Notes: a model not told the origin generated them from the letters alone. A stretch of 64,000 nt of DNA from Gerris lacustris (GCA_951217055.1 OX578276.1:11300580-11364579); one strand, 5' to 3'; shown: positions 21,759 through 33,352, numbered from the stretch's first letter. Numbers and translations: made by a program.

Positions 21759-22602
21759 GTTTAATGATTTATCACATATAAATCTCATGTTTGTGGTACA
21801 GATAATAATTTGAAAATGTAAGATTTTGTGTTTTACCTATATTTTATACCTTAGTAAGATTATTAATAATACTCTTTATAAAATTTTTTAAATCTATGTC
21901 ATTTTAATTTTATTTATTTATTTATTTTTTTCATTTATAAAAATTGTAATTTTATGTTTCATTTAGTTTTTGTTTGTCTGTATTTCTTCTTTCTTTGAAA
22001 CCACTCAATTTTTTTAATACGCATTATATCTTAGATTTTTCCAGGATTGTATAAATTAATTTTTATTTCTCAATTGTTAATTTTTAGTTTCATTAGAATT
22101 AATTTTGTTGAAGAAATAATATTTAAATTTGAAAGTTATAAGATCTCATTTTATGATACCTATAATTATAATTTAAATATTGTGTGATATTGTGCCAAAT
22201 TAATATTTTTAAATTAATAATTATATTATATAAATAGATATTGTTTTAATCGTATTAGAGATTTTAAGAGAACGTTTTTCTTTTATTAAAAATATTTGCT
22301 TCAATAAACATTAGTTTTATTTTAAATTTACCTAACTTTTATTTATTTTTCCGAGTTTTATAACCCTACTTGTACGGTTACTTTAAATTCTGACAGGTCT
22401 ATTTAAAAAATATTCAGGCATCCTGCACATGACACAACCTCGAGCCTACGACTGAAAAAGAAAAGGAATTAGAAAAAATTCGTGCCAATGTAAAAAATTA
22501 AGCGGTAGAAGATTTGGTGGAACCTGTGGCTGAGTCTGTCCGCCGAACAGCAAACGAAACAGTGGCATGTAATAGAAGTGCTTAAGGAATTTAAAGTTAA
22601 AC
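21759..22602. other. Mostly AT-rich, one short coding trace
   Basis: No gene to about 22430. At 22440-22580 a frame reads PTTEKEKELEKIRANVKN, a stop, then SVRRTANETVACNRSA, which looks like the start of a transposon helix-turn-helix protein. It is too short and broken to assign. Confidence 0.3.
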
Positions 22603-22665
22603 TAATATTTGTAGGGATGTGTGATGGACCACTTAGGTGTAAAAAATTACAATTAAATAATTTTA

Positions 22666-23103
22666 GTGAGACGTATTAAAATTGCACATAAACCGATTGA
22701 CAAAATGGGTTCTCTTTACAACAATATGAAAGACAAAATCAACATAGAAAACAAAAAAGATCTAATCTATAAAATAGACTGTAAAAATTGTGATAAATCC
22801 TATATAGGAGAAACATCACAACAATTAAAAAATAGGAAATACTACCACATGAATGATGTAAAAAACAGAAATACGAAAACAGGACTTTCTATCCACTCAA
22901 GTAACACAGGTCATTCATTTGATTTTGACAAAAATACTATATTGGGTTATGAATCCAACACTAAAAAAAGAAGCATCTTAGAAGCTTTCCATGTACTTAA
23001 AAACTTAGAAAAAACTGTGAACCACAAAACAGACGCAGGCAATATTAATAAAAATTATAATCTTATTTTTAAAAAATTTAAGGATAATAAAATAATAACT
23101 TAG
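22666..23103 (+). pseudogene. Penelope-like GIY-YIG endonuclease domain
   Basis: The frame has LIYKIDCKNCDKSYIGET (the GIY-YIG strand pair with a CxxC insertion), QQLKNRKYYH, LSIHSSNTGHSFDFD and RSILEAFHVLKN with the conserved Glu, then a lysine-rich tail. This is the C-terminal nuclease that nicks target DNA in Penelope-like retroelements. The visible domain is intact, but it starts inside the terminal repeat and lacks reverse transcriptase, so this copy is 5'-truncated. Confidence 0.85.
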
Positions 23104-24174
23104 AATTATTCATATATACTAGGGGATAGTCTTTTCCAATTACCTATATATATATAATAATAATAATAATAATAACAATAACAATAATAATAACCTAACC
23201 CAATTTAATTTACATAATGAAACACTTCTTAATTAGCCAATTAGGACAAATGATCTAATTAAAGTTAATAACCACCAAACTTTTATAATTAATTCTTTTG
23301 TACAATATATTATTAATTTTTCATATTAAATAATCATCTAATTGAGACAGATATTAATAATAATTAATTTTTTTAGGGTATTTGCATAATAATAATGTCA
23401 AAGGAAAGAACATAGACAATAATAAATAAGTGGATATGATATGCTGGGAATTTTTAATTCACTTATGATTAGTACTCCTCCCCTCTACTAGATAGCGCTC
23501 CCATCGATCTCACAGTTGGGTGTATTTAGTAGTCTCTATTATATGTTTAATTAATTATATTATAACATTAGTTTTTTATCAGTTCTCGTAGATATTTTAA
23601 GTATTTTAACAAATTGCTTTTAAAAGGTTAATTATAAGAATCAAGGTAAATTATATGTCTAATTTAGGAGTTTATTGAAGTGAATGTTCTCGCTAATAAA
23701 TTGTAAGGTTATTTCATATACACTTTTAATCCAATTTATTCTCAATGCCATGGTGATTCTCTTTTAAAAAATTTTGGTTTTATAAGCCATGTTAATGTTA
23801 TATGTTATTTGTTAGATTTTAATTTTATATAAATTTAATTAATTATTAATTAACCGTAAATTCGTTATGTATTATGATTATGAGCCTGTTAATATATTTT
23901 TTTTGGTTTTTTTTTTTTTTTAAATTTTAACTTCATTAAGACTGATTTGTGTTTGACGAAGAATAAATGTAATTGTTATGACTTTCTCTTATGGAGATAA
24001 AGAAGTATGTGATTTCAGTACCAACATGTAAATGTAAGTTCAAACAGTGTTAATTCATTTTGTATAGTTAATAGTTTTGTTTAATCTTTATAATTCCGTG
24101 CTCTATGATTTTTAAATTAAGACGTTATTGGTTTTTAATTGTTAATTATGGTAATTTCAGAAATAAAGCTGTGA

Positions 24175-24209
24175 CTGAGGATGACCTTTCAAATAAGGGT
24201 CGAAACGTC
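24175..24209 (+). ncRNA. Hammerhead-ribozyme-like core in Penelope-like element
   Basis: CTGAGGA (24175-24181), GACC...GGTC as a 4-bp helix (24183-24186 / 24198-24201), GAAAC (24202-24206) and GTC (24207-24209) follow hammerhead order. Penelope-like elements are known to carry minimal hammerheads in their pLTRs. The core overlaps the start of the 71-base inverted repeat. Confidence 0.5.
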
Positions 24210-24332
24210 TCACTAAAATTATTTAATTGTAATTTTTTACACCTAAGTGGTCCATCACACATCCCTACAAATATTAATCGTTAAAAAGGTGTCGATCTCA
24301 ATATATCTTAGAGTTAAACTAATGTAAAATCA

Positions 24333-24336
<4 letters not shown>

Positions 24337-24413
<77 letters not shown>
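24337..24413. repeat. (TA)n microsatellite
   Basis: About 38 TA units, directly left of a TIR-bearing element; a second tract at 25243-25337 lies on its right. Confidence 0.9.
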
Positions 24414-24415
<2 letters not shown>

Positions 24416-24419
<4 letters not shown>

Positions 24420-25241
24420 CGCCCACTTGGAAGAAAAGTGACACAACTCAAAATATTAGATTTTTTTATTTTTTTGGAAATGGGTGTAAAAAAGCGACCT
24501 CTTTTTGGTAGAATAACGTCCTAAGCCGTTATTTTAATAGTTTTCCACTAGATAGCAGTAGTGTCATTATAGTTATCAGTGATATCAAGATTTAGTTGGT
24601 GGAACAGAGACATAACTTAGTTGTGGTCAAGTTGTCAATGAGAAAGGTAGTGCGATGATAGTGAAAGAGTGACACTTTTGCTGTTGAAACAATATTTCCT
24701 GTAAGCTAAGTAAACTTTTTTTTATAAAAATAGTGACATATTTATAAAAGTGTCAGTCTATCTTCAAAATTAGTGGTAAAAATAATAGTATTGTAAGAAC
24801 TTGGTAAACTTGGATTCATTTCTGAATATTATTATATTTTATGATTTTAGGCACAATTCTAAATCCCAAAATTAACCCAAACATTTATCCAATAATAATT
24901 ATTTAAGACATATTTTTATGTCAGCTATGACAAATTACTGACACATTACAGTATTATTTTGTACTATTAGGTAATGTGTCGTTCTTAGTCTAAAATATTT
25001 TTATTTTTAAAAGAATAACGACACTTATGGTTATTTTTTAAATTAATAGAGGTAATTAAACATTTTATGAAATCTTAATATGTAATGAAAGTTAAAACTA
25101 TAATTATTAAAATAAAATAAGAAAGTTTAAGATTATTTAAATAAATGATACAGTTTGACACGTGTAAACTTTTTAAAAACTTTAAAGTGCTCTCCTGAAA
25201 AGTTATGTTTTTTGAGTTGTGACACTCTTCTTCCAAGTGTG

Positions 25242-25246
<5 letters not shown>
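24416..25246. mobile_element. MITE-like element inserted in TA repeat
   Basis: The left end cccacttggaagaaaagtg-acacaactcaaaa and the right end ttttgagttgtgaca-ctcttcttccaagtgtgc are near-perfect inverted repeats of about 35 bases. Flanking (TA)n tracts suggest TA-targeted insertion, as in the Tc1/mariner superfamily. No transposase is present. Repeated gtgacac/gtgtca words occur throughout. Confidence 0.65.

Positions 25247-25337
<91 letters not shown>
25243..25337. repeat. (TA)n microsatellite
   Basis: About 47 TA units right of the TIR element; the Tyr/Ile open frame through it is an artefact. Confidence 0.9.
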
Positions 25338-25339
<2 letters not shown>

Positions 25340-25476
25340 CCGTTATTAATGTTGGAGTTAGTAGTAATGTAATCTGATTAATTGTTTAATTAAATTGACC
25401 CTAATATGGAGATAGAATTGGTTTATAACAACCATTACCAACTTTCCATTAATTATAATATGAAATTAAAAATCGA

Positions 25477-25508
25477 CTGAAGTTGACCTTTTAAAGGGTC
25501 GAAACGTC
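25477..25508 (+). ncRNA. Degenerate hammerhead-like core, second Penelope-like copy
   Basis: CTGAAGT, GACC...GGTC, GAAAC and GTC occur in the same order and spacing as at 24175, with one core change (T for A in CUGANGA). The following gtctctcaaa resembles the other pLTR. It is probably the 3' remnant of a related element. Confidence 0.35.
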
Positions 25509-25782
25509 TCTCAAACTATGACGTACCATCTGAATCTTCTCGCTCACTAAGTTTTGAAGGGTGTACCACACAGAATAATATTTATTATTAATTTAATCTT
25601 TTATACTAAAACTTCTTCTTATTTGTGTGAGCGACGCATCTTGATATTATCATAATGAATAGCAATGTTGTTATATTTTTATGGCTGTCTACTAATTACA
25701 ACTATGATTACTTCGTCGTTATCAACTAATTCCCCAAGAGTTATTGGTCTAATATAAATTAGACCCTTCATCTTCATTTAAT

Positions 25783-26400
25783 GAAAGAATTCGCCAGGCA
25801 CCTTGACGCAGACTATTTCAGGAAACAAACAGAAAATGTATATTGATGGAGATTTAAGTATGTCAACCCTATATCGTGGCTACAAAAGGGAATGTCAAGA
25901 GAATGGTAATAGTAAGCCATTTGTAAAGAAGTGTATTTATGAAAAAATATTTAATTTTGAATACAACATAGGGTGGCATTTTTCTAAAAAAGATCAATGT
26001 GGTTTTTGTGAAATGTATAAAACTTCTGGAAATTGGAAGTTGTGCCCTGCAATTTATAAAAACTACTTGTATCAAACATATGTAGTTTTTTAAAATCATA
26101 AAATTGTGCAGGACAAAATAAAAATAAATACATAGGAGTCTTATTTATTTATACAGTTAATAACCAATTTTTTAGCGCAACACATAAATTTCTTATACCT
26201 GGACTGGACATACCCAGAATGAAGAAGACATCATGCATGCATGCTTTGAAAAGAAGAAAAAAGGACTTTGAAAGCTGGTTCAATTTTTGTACCCGATCAA
26301 TGGTTAACCTATTATACAAGGTGCCAAATATAAAAAACCATACAAATTAAAGCAAATGGACCTAAGGGAAATTTACGATTTACAATTTATTGTCTCCGTC
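25783..26400 (+). pseudogene. Unnamed insect transposase-like gene, copy 2
   Basis: ARHLDADYFRKQT, then YIDGDLSMSTLYRGYKRECQ, KKCIYEKIFNFEYNIGWHFS and KKDQCGFCEMYKTS (PKKDxCxxC-type motif, about 25990-26020). After a gap come AGSIFVPDQW (about 26270-26305) and YKKPYKLKQMDLREIYDLQ (26330-26390), the same order as copy 1 at 19150-20457, of which it is a diverged relative. The middle is deleted and frames change. Confidence 0.55.
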
Positions 26401-26680
26401 AATGGCAGCATTCACAGCGGCACGTGGACCACCAGTCTAAGAATCTTGCGATAGACTTCACATTCACAGCCTCTCAGCCAGGCAATTGAGAAGAGGCATA
26501 TGGCTGTCAATACTTTGCCTTGTATTCAATTGACTCGTAGTTTCGTATATGTAATATTTGTATTTTGTATAAATAAAGGTCAGGTAGAAAAGAGTGTGAG
26601 ATAAAGACCCAGTGGAAAACTGGTCCACTCCCGGAACATCGACGTATCCGGGGGGATAATAACGGGGCGCCACTTCTTGT
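26400..26680 (+). repeat. Solo-LTR-like sequence
   Basis: Contains tattttgtataaataaagg (TATA and AATAAA signals overlapping, about 26556-26578) and ends in a GC-rich segment before ggggcgccac. Layout and signals suggest an LTR and primer site, but no second LTR copy was found. Confidence 0.35.
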
Positions 26681-26759
26681 TTTATTGAAACTGGTAATGA
26701 TATTACTAGTCTATTAAGTCACTAGTCTACTAGTCTAAACCGTCAAATTCATTCACAGA

Positions 26760-27420
26760 TTTCACTCAACCAAGCCGTGATGTGACCAACAAAACCATAA
26801 TTTGCAACCTATGTAGTTTTTCGTTCAAAAACGACAACGGTCATACTAAAAAAACACCCTATCGTAGCAAACAAAATACAAATCAGATTTTAAAATATTT
26901 TAGCACTCACTTCAGAGTATTTTAAACCAGAAGACCTAGACCAGGTAACTAATGACTTCCTAAATTTTCGTCGGGAAGCTAATAAGAGCTTCCAGCCTCA
27001 AAGCATCCAGCAGCCTGTTATTCCAAAATGAGGAAGAAGAATTAAAAAAAAAAACTTCTAAAGGCAATGGTGCATCGTCTAACTCTCAAAGATCTAACAA
27101 AGCTGCAAGAGAAAAGACGCAAGAACAATACCAATATGATTTGGCTCAATTCAACTACTATAATAGAAGGGAAAAGTTGTTAACAATAACATGAATGCCA
27201 ATCAACCTAAGCAGAGTGCAATTGAAATCTCGAAAGTGGAGAAACATTACAGGAAAGTCTTTGAAAATCCCAACAAGAGTCAAAGAGAGTCTTACGAGAC
27301 TGCTCCTTCTAACCCTAACATAATAAATCTGGATCTTCGTGATGTTCACGAGATAGGGGTAGATTTCAAGGCAATGAAATCTACCCTTTCGATACTTCAT
27401 ACATATGTCCAGTACATTGT
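26760..27420 (+). pseudogene. LINE fragment, R2-clade-like (tentative)
   Basis: Broken frames show TIICNLCSFSFKNDNGHTKK (zinc-finger-like), then REKTQEQYQYDLAQFNYYN and IEISKVEKHYRKVFENPNKS. The order zinc finger, basic '...RR..Y...Q..Y..NR' and 'VE..Y...FE' resembles the region before reverse transcriptase in R2/NeSL-type LINEs. No RT motif follows, so the assignment is weak. Confidence 0.35.
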
Positions 27421-27463
27421 TCAACTTAAGCGTAGACCATATTTGTTAGATCTTCATCTAGAT

Positions 27464-28205
27464 GTGTCATCCAAGGGGCAAACCTCCTCGTTTTTGGCTC
27501 CTCTCGGGGGCGTCCATATTGTTTGCTCTCTGTTACCTTGTTAACGCCCTGTACGGTGACTATAATCTATAACTGTGACTATAATCATTTTGTTCGATCT
27601 TTTAAAATATATTTTGTATGCCCTAAACTGAGTATGTACAATTTATTGGCGGTGGTTGAGAAACATAACAGTGGCGCAGTCAAATCGGACCTTTTTTTGT
27701 TTTGATTTGGTGAGCTGTTGGTGGACATTTGGTGTTATCGTTGAATTCATTGCTCTGTAAGTAATCATTTGTTTTAAAAAGTTATATAATTACTGAAAAA
27801 TGTCTGATATAACGGCGACAGAACAGTTAGTGAAACTGTAGTTTTTCCCCACTGATGCAAGCTCCCGAGTTTAAGCCAAGACTAAAAGCTTGTTGGGATA
27901 CATACGTGATTCAACTAGAATTCTTTTTTGAGGCAAATGCCATCGTAGACCTTATAAGGAAAAGGGCAATTTTGATGAACAATGTTGGTACATTAACAGT
28001 TTGAACAATATTATCGTTAATAAGACCTAGAAAGATTGCTGATTATTCATATGACCAACTGATTACATTGGTAAATGAGCATTTCTCCCTTTCGCCTACG
28101 AAATTGTACAATGTTTTAAATTTTATCCCAGGAACCAAGAACAAAATGCAACTATCTCAGATTATTTAGTACAACTTCGACACATGTTGTTATATCAGAG
28201 AATAA
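27464..28205 (+). pseudogene. Ty3-type LTR end, primer site and broken gag (A)
   Basis: The LTR-like part ends ...gaaacataaca and is followed by gTGGCGCAGTC (27672-27681), a primer-site sequence common in mag-type Ty3 elements. From ATG 27801 a gag-like frame begins (MSDITATEQLVKL) and is quickly stopped; LEFFFEANAIVDLIRKRAIL appears in another frame. Heavily decayed. Confidence 0.55.
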
Positions 28206-28208
28206 ATA

Positions 28209-29000
28209 TGTCATGTGTCAAATATCAATGTAATGTTTAGTTTAGTTGTTGTGAATTAAAATATAAAATGTCAATTATTGTAAACGAATGATAAATAAAT
28301 ATTCTGTAATACTCGTAACTGAGAATTATTATAGTGGCGCAGTCGTTTCATTACAATGGCTAGAAGGAGAAGAAGAGATGAAAATCTAATTGAGAAAATG
28401 GAAATCACGGAAGAATACAGTAATAAAGGTAATGTAAATCTTCCTTCAAATTTCAAAATTCCTAGTTTCGATCCTAATACATCAGTATGGAGAATATTTT
28501 ATCAAAGATTAGAAAATAGTTTTGAACTCTTATCAAATACCAAGACAAAAGTGGTTATTAGTTTTGTTAAAAGGAAAAGGTTTAGATGAAGAAACATACT
28601 CGAAGTTATGTGATATGTGCGAACCATACACACCAGAAAGTAAAACTTTCGAAATCATTTTAGATCTCTAACTAACATTTATTCATCCAGAACGAAGTAA
28701 ATTTGCCGAAAGACTTAAATTTTACAAAAGATCCCAATTCGAACACGAAAGTTTAAAAAAATTTCAGGTAGAATTAAATAAATTATCTCGCTCATGTAAA
28801 TTTCTAGAAAATTGGCTACAGGAAGAACTATGTACTCAATTCATCGCTGGAGTGAAAAATGATGGAATTAGATTACTACTATTGAACACTAAAGACCTAA
28901 CATACTCCAGAGCTATAGAATTGGCGAATGCTTATGAAGCAAACAAGTTAGCTTCAAAATCTTTAGTAAAAATGCAAATCAGGAATGAAGTCATATAAAT
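28209..29000 (+). pseudogene. Ty3-type LTR end, primer site and gag (B)
   Basis: A second element: LTR end ...gaattattata then gTGGCGCAGTC (28335-28344), gag ATG at 28356 (MARRRRRDENL). The capsid region VWRIFYQRLENSFELL is followed by a frameshift near 28550, then CEPYTPESKTFEIIL, one stop (28670), FAERLKFYKRSQFEHESLKK and LTYSRAIELANAYEANK to a stop at 28996. Better preserved than gag A but lacking the zinc knuckle and all of pol. Confidence 0.7.
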
Positions 29001-29870
29001 AAAGTTATAAATAGAGTTCTTTTATGGTTGTACAATAGTCAACGCAAAGAATGTCTCGAATTAGCTCTATCACAAAATTAATCAAGCAAACATCGGGTGT
29101 TTAGCTTGGTCTGTTGGAAAGAATACATAATTCTTTTTGACTTTGGTATTGACTGATTGGTTGCTACACTTGAAGTCAATGGGGAAAGCATTCGTGGAGT
29201 AAAGTGGATGTCTGGGTACCTATCACCACTCAGTTCCAAAGATTTTTCCTATGTATTGTAAAAGAATAATATCATCTTTAATTTATAAATATAATTTTAA
29301 TTAATTTAGACCACCAACAAAAAAATTACAAAGCCTTACGCAGGGGTCAAGCTGTCAATAATAATTCCAGTTCTTATCCAAATCACTCACCTGCTGGCTA
29401 AGGCCAGTCAAAATGGCAGTTTACATTGTACAAAAAAATGTCAAAATACATAGGTAATCTGTCATATCAGTTTATAGTCCAAGTCGAAACAAAAGACTGC
29501 GTTGAATATTAAATAAAAACATAACAATTGGTTAATTGTAATCTTGTGCAACTCATGTATGATTTAAACCAATTAAATTGTTAAGTCATTATGTAATTGT
29601 ATAATATCTTAAATCTGTAAAAAATCTATTGTTTACTTACATAGTAATAAAACTACAAATAGATGCACTCCATAATAAACCTCTATATTGTCGTGTCGGT
29701 ATCACGGTGATAATTAAACAAAAAACAAAAATTTATTTTAAAAAATTCTTTTATCCAGTTGATAGTAAATGGCAGTCATAGTAAGGATGAATTCTGATGA
29801 TATAATTCAACATTGTCTATTTTTAGAAATAACCATACTAAAAATAATTGTTGGTACGTATTATTGTTTT
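29001..29870. other. No gene recognised
   Basis: AT-rich with no credible frame. It may include 5' sequence of the following transposase (an acceptor-like tgttttag lies at 29865-29872), but a THAP domain, expected for that family, was not found. Confidence 0.35.
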
Positions 29871-29871
29871 A

Positions 29872-31847
29872 GGTTGATGTTGAACGGAAAAGAAGGAAGA
29901 AACCTAGTTCAAGAAGTACACCTATAAAGAAGCCAAAGTTTTCAGTATGTCCAATTGAAGTAAACAATAATGTGGAACCGAAAGAAAACTTAGTTGTGAG
30001 TGAAGAGCTCTTCAATATTCATTCAACTCAACATGAAGTAATTTTTGAAAACACTGAAATTGCAGAAGAACCTGAATTTAAAGATTTCACCATTCAGACA
30101 ACAATAGAACCCAATGTTGTTTCTAAGCATGATCAGACCATGGGGTTAAATTACGTGAGAAAGTTGTTTGATACAATTGAAGAACGATATTCCGTCACAC
30201 CAATCACACGTCACTCAACTTCTCTTAGTCCCATTGGAGTTCATTATTTTTCTATTCTGCATAATGACTGCGCAAAAGATTCCAAAAGGTTTAAGTTTTT
30301 ATGTGGACTATCAATAAAACATTTCAATGTAGTTTTTGAAATGTTAGGACTTGATAAAATGTTGCATTTAAAGTATAGATTGGACCAAAAACTCCAATGA
30401 AATTCTTGAACAAATGTAATTTATCAGACAAGGATAAACTTTTTATCACGCTTGTTAAGCTGAGGAGAGGATTTACCTATCAAGAAATGTCCTACATGTC
30501 TGGGGTTGTGAAAAGCACCTTGTGCAAAGTTTTTTACACTTGGATACAATTTATGTACCTGGATTTTGTCGTTTAAAAAAATTATGATCCACTCCAGAGA
30601 GCAACAAAAACAAAAATCTCAGTGTTTTAGAAAATATAAAAAATTGAGGGTAATCTTAGACTGCACTAAAATCCCTATTCAAAGCCCGTACAACTTTAAG
30701 GATCAAGAAAACACTTGGTCCAGTTATAAACATGGGAATACGGTTGTTTTTAGTTCGTATAGTACCTTAGACGCCATAACTTATGTTAGTAATGGTTTCG
30801 AAGGATCTATTTCTGATCGGGAATTATTTAAATTTAGTGACATAATGGAGCACCTTGATGAAGGAGATGAACTGTTGTTTGACAGAGGTTTTATAATACA
30901 AGATTTATTGGATAAGAAACAAATCACTGGTATTATGTCCATGGTGAAAATTTTTTGTTGGGAATTTTGAGAGAGAACTTTGAACCTAGAGTTAGTCAAG
31001 TTCGTCTGATCTCTCCTAGGGGCGCAACCTGTCACGCCCCCCCCCCCCCCCCCCCCCAACTCACCAGTCCAGTCATAGCATCTGTGCAGGACAGACGCTT
31101 TTTCCTTCTTACTTTTATACCGCCTCTACTTCCTACCCGCCGCCTCCGCTCTCGCCTTTTGAATTATTTAATCTTTCTACCGCTACCGCCTTCTTCTATC
31201 GCAACTTCGTCCAGTCATAGCATCTATGGAGGACAGACACTTTTTCCTTCTTACTTTTATACCGCCTCTCTACTTGCTACCCGCCGCTGCCGTTTCCACC
31301 TGTGGAATATTATTCAAGCCATACCACCGCTGCCACCTCCGTCTCTACATCCAGATCCTTGCGGCTTTCACCACTGCTTCCTACAGCTGCCGCCATTTCA
31401 ACTGCCTGCCGTCCACTACAACGCTCCAGCCATATAGTATGTTCTATACCTGTCAATAAATATTTCACCAAGCTATTCCGCTCCTTATTACATTACCCAT
31501 TATACAGTCCATTATTACCCGCTATTTTTATTCACCTCCAGCACCGCTTCTGGTTGAATTCCTTACCTTATTACTGTGGTAAAATCCACCAGCCCCCTTT
31601 CTTATCTGGCAGAGATTTTTTGACTTCAAAAGAAGAAATTGTCACCAAAGATGTTGCAAATTCAAGGATCCATGTTGAAAGGACCATGATCCAAATTAAA
31701 CGGTGGAGGATATTAAGACTTGTAGTGTCAAACAAATTTATGGCTACAATGACTCAAATTTTTTATGTTTGTTGTTGTCTGGTTAATTTTGAACCACCTT
31801 TCCTTTTAAACAAAGCCAAAGCAAAGCCTAAATTGAATTATAAATAA
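29872..31847 (+). pseudogene. ISL2EU-type DDE transposase, interrupted
   Basis: After an acceptor-like tgttttag the frame reads VDVERKRRKKPSSRSTPIKK, an acidic linker, LCGLSIKHFNVVFEMLGL and, after a frameshift near 30380, LRRGFTYQEMSYMSGVVKST (helix-turn-helix). The nuclease core follows: RVILDCTKIPIQSP (first Asp), TWSSYKHGNTV, GSISDRELFKFS and LLFDRGFIIQDLL (Asp region). The C-terminus resumes at about 31597 with RIHVERTMIQIKRWRIL (catalytic Glu) and LVNFEPPF, stopping at 31847. The gap is a separate insertion. The THAP/ISL2EU placement follows from this motif order. Confidence 0.75.
30955..31577. mobile_element. Pyrimidine-rich insertion in the transposase
   Basis: It separates two coding halves that would otherwise join at ATGGTGAAAAT...CACCAGCC; ggtgaaaat on the left and ggtaaaatc on the right suggest a short target duplication. 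The insert has a C-run (31036-31056) and a tandem repeat of about 143 bases (ccagtcatagcatct at about 31068 and 31211). Its family is unknown; long frames in it come from CT-rich repeats. Confidence 0.6.
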
Positions 31848-31870
31848 GAAAAACCCTATCTGTTAAATTA

Positions 31871-32931
31871 CGTTTTGTAACGTTCCCAAAACTTAGGGCA
31901 AACAAAAGAGCTACCCTTCCCGGGTTGGTGGTAGCCCCTCCTAGCTCAGTGGAGTGGGGGTGGGACTTACTTGATCCAAAATATAATTCATAAAAGGGCG
32001 CCACGTTATTTTTATGAAAATAACGAAAAAAAAAATAATAAAAAGAAAATTTAGAAAAAAAAAATTATAAGTATATTCGTAAAACAAATAACAAAATAAT
32101 TCCTATTAAGTGGCTTGGGATATTCTGATCAGGAATACCCCAAGATCAAATTATATATAAAAAAACTAACTTACTTGAGAAATCTAATACAAGAAAATTA
32201 GCGAATATAATATATTATATAATATCCTTAATCCTTAGTCGTTGAGAGGCGTTGGACGACGAGCAAATGGTTATTGTCCGAGGACGTCGACTCGTTGGAC
32301 TAAGAGCCGCAAATGGTTGTCCAAAATAAATCCGTCACAAGCGGTGCTCCAAGAATCGCAGATTCAACGATCGAAATAAAGTTGAGGGTGAGTTAAAAAA
32401 AATAGAAGGCAATTGAGAGAAAACGGCAACCGGTCTCGACTCAGGCCCTAGACGCCATCGAGACAACGGCCTTTCTCAGAACTTGCCTCCGGTAACGGAA
32501 CACTCAAGCAGCCGTTCCTACACCTCTCTGGGGTAACTCCCGGAGGTAACTGCTTGGCACGTTTCGACGTTCCAGCCCTACTCCTCTCTTCACATACATA
32601 TCTTAACTATAACAATAACAAATGATATAAAGTTAAAGAATTAACTAAAATAAAGGCGTCCCTACTAAAAATTGATATGACAACAAAATAGGCCTTTTAC
32701 AGAACGCGTCCATTCTGCAAAAGGATATAAAATAAAACAGTAGATATTCTTTCATAAAAAAGATAAACATATAGATGTATAATTATATAAGAATGAAATA
32801 AGCTATTATAAATAAAAGATAGAAGGCAAGATAGATAAAACTGGAGAGAAATAGAAAAACAACGCCGCACAATGTAGACATTTTAGCCTAGGAAAACATG
32901 GCTACAGTTTGTAGAAATAAGAAAAAAACAA
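31871..32931. mobile_element. 1.06-kb insertion with 13-bp duplication
   Basis: ATCTGTTAAATTA occurs at 31858-31870 and 32932-32944, and the transposase 3' sequence resumes after the second copy. The insert begins cgttttgtaacgttccc and ends in A-rich aagaaaaaaacaa. The long duplication and A-rich end suggest a LINE/SINE-type retroposon; TGTAACG near the start and ggcgccac inside would alternatively fit an LTR. No coding frame was recognised. Confidence 0.6.
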
Positions 32932-33352
32932 ATCTGTTAAATTATGCTTGTATAAATAAAATAAATAAATGACAAGTTTTTTATATTTGATTGCCAATGA
33001 GTATTTATTTTTTCTATGTACAGGGTGTCCCCGGATTGTCTTGACGATAGGTGTAATGGCCAGATAATTTCATCTTTTGAAAAGAAGTGTTACTTGTAAT
33101 AATTTGTATTGAGAAAATTAGTTAATTATAAAATTGATTTAACAGTGGTCTATTTCATCAAAAACAGACTTTTGATTAGCCTTTATAGAGTAATAATATA
33201 GTACATAAAATAAACAAAGTTTAGTTGATATAATTATATTTCCATATAAATCATAATAAAGAATGAAATTTAATTTTACATTAATTATTATTGTAAAAAA
33301 CATTGAAAATAGCAACAAATTAATTTATTGTTTAATTGCTCAAATACAATTT

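Larger units (their letters stand above)
22603..24276 (+). mobile_element. Penelope-like element with inverted 71-bp ends
   Basis: The 71 bases at 22603-22673 are the exact reverse complement of 24206-24276. Between them lie a GIY-YIG endonuclease frame (22666-23103), a (TAA)n tract near 23155-23190 and AT-rich 3' sequence. Penelope-like elements often have truncated, inverted pLTR arrangements. The reverse transcriptase half is missing. Confidence 0.75.

Noticed and set aside
25155..25349. 64-codon frame rich in Tyr-Ile
   Set aside because: It is the translation of the (TA)n microsatellite.
30955..31459. Long frames through the C-rich insert in the ISL2EU transposase
   Set aside because: They come from CT-rich tandem repeats that lack stop codons in several frames; a different reading frame of the same DNA is equally open.
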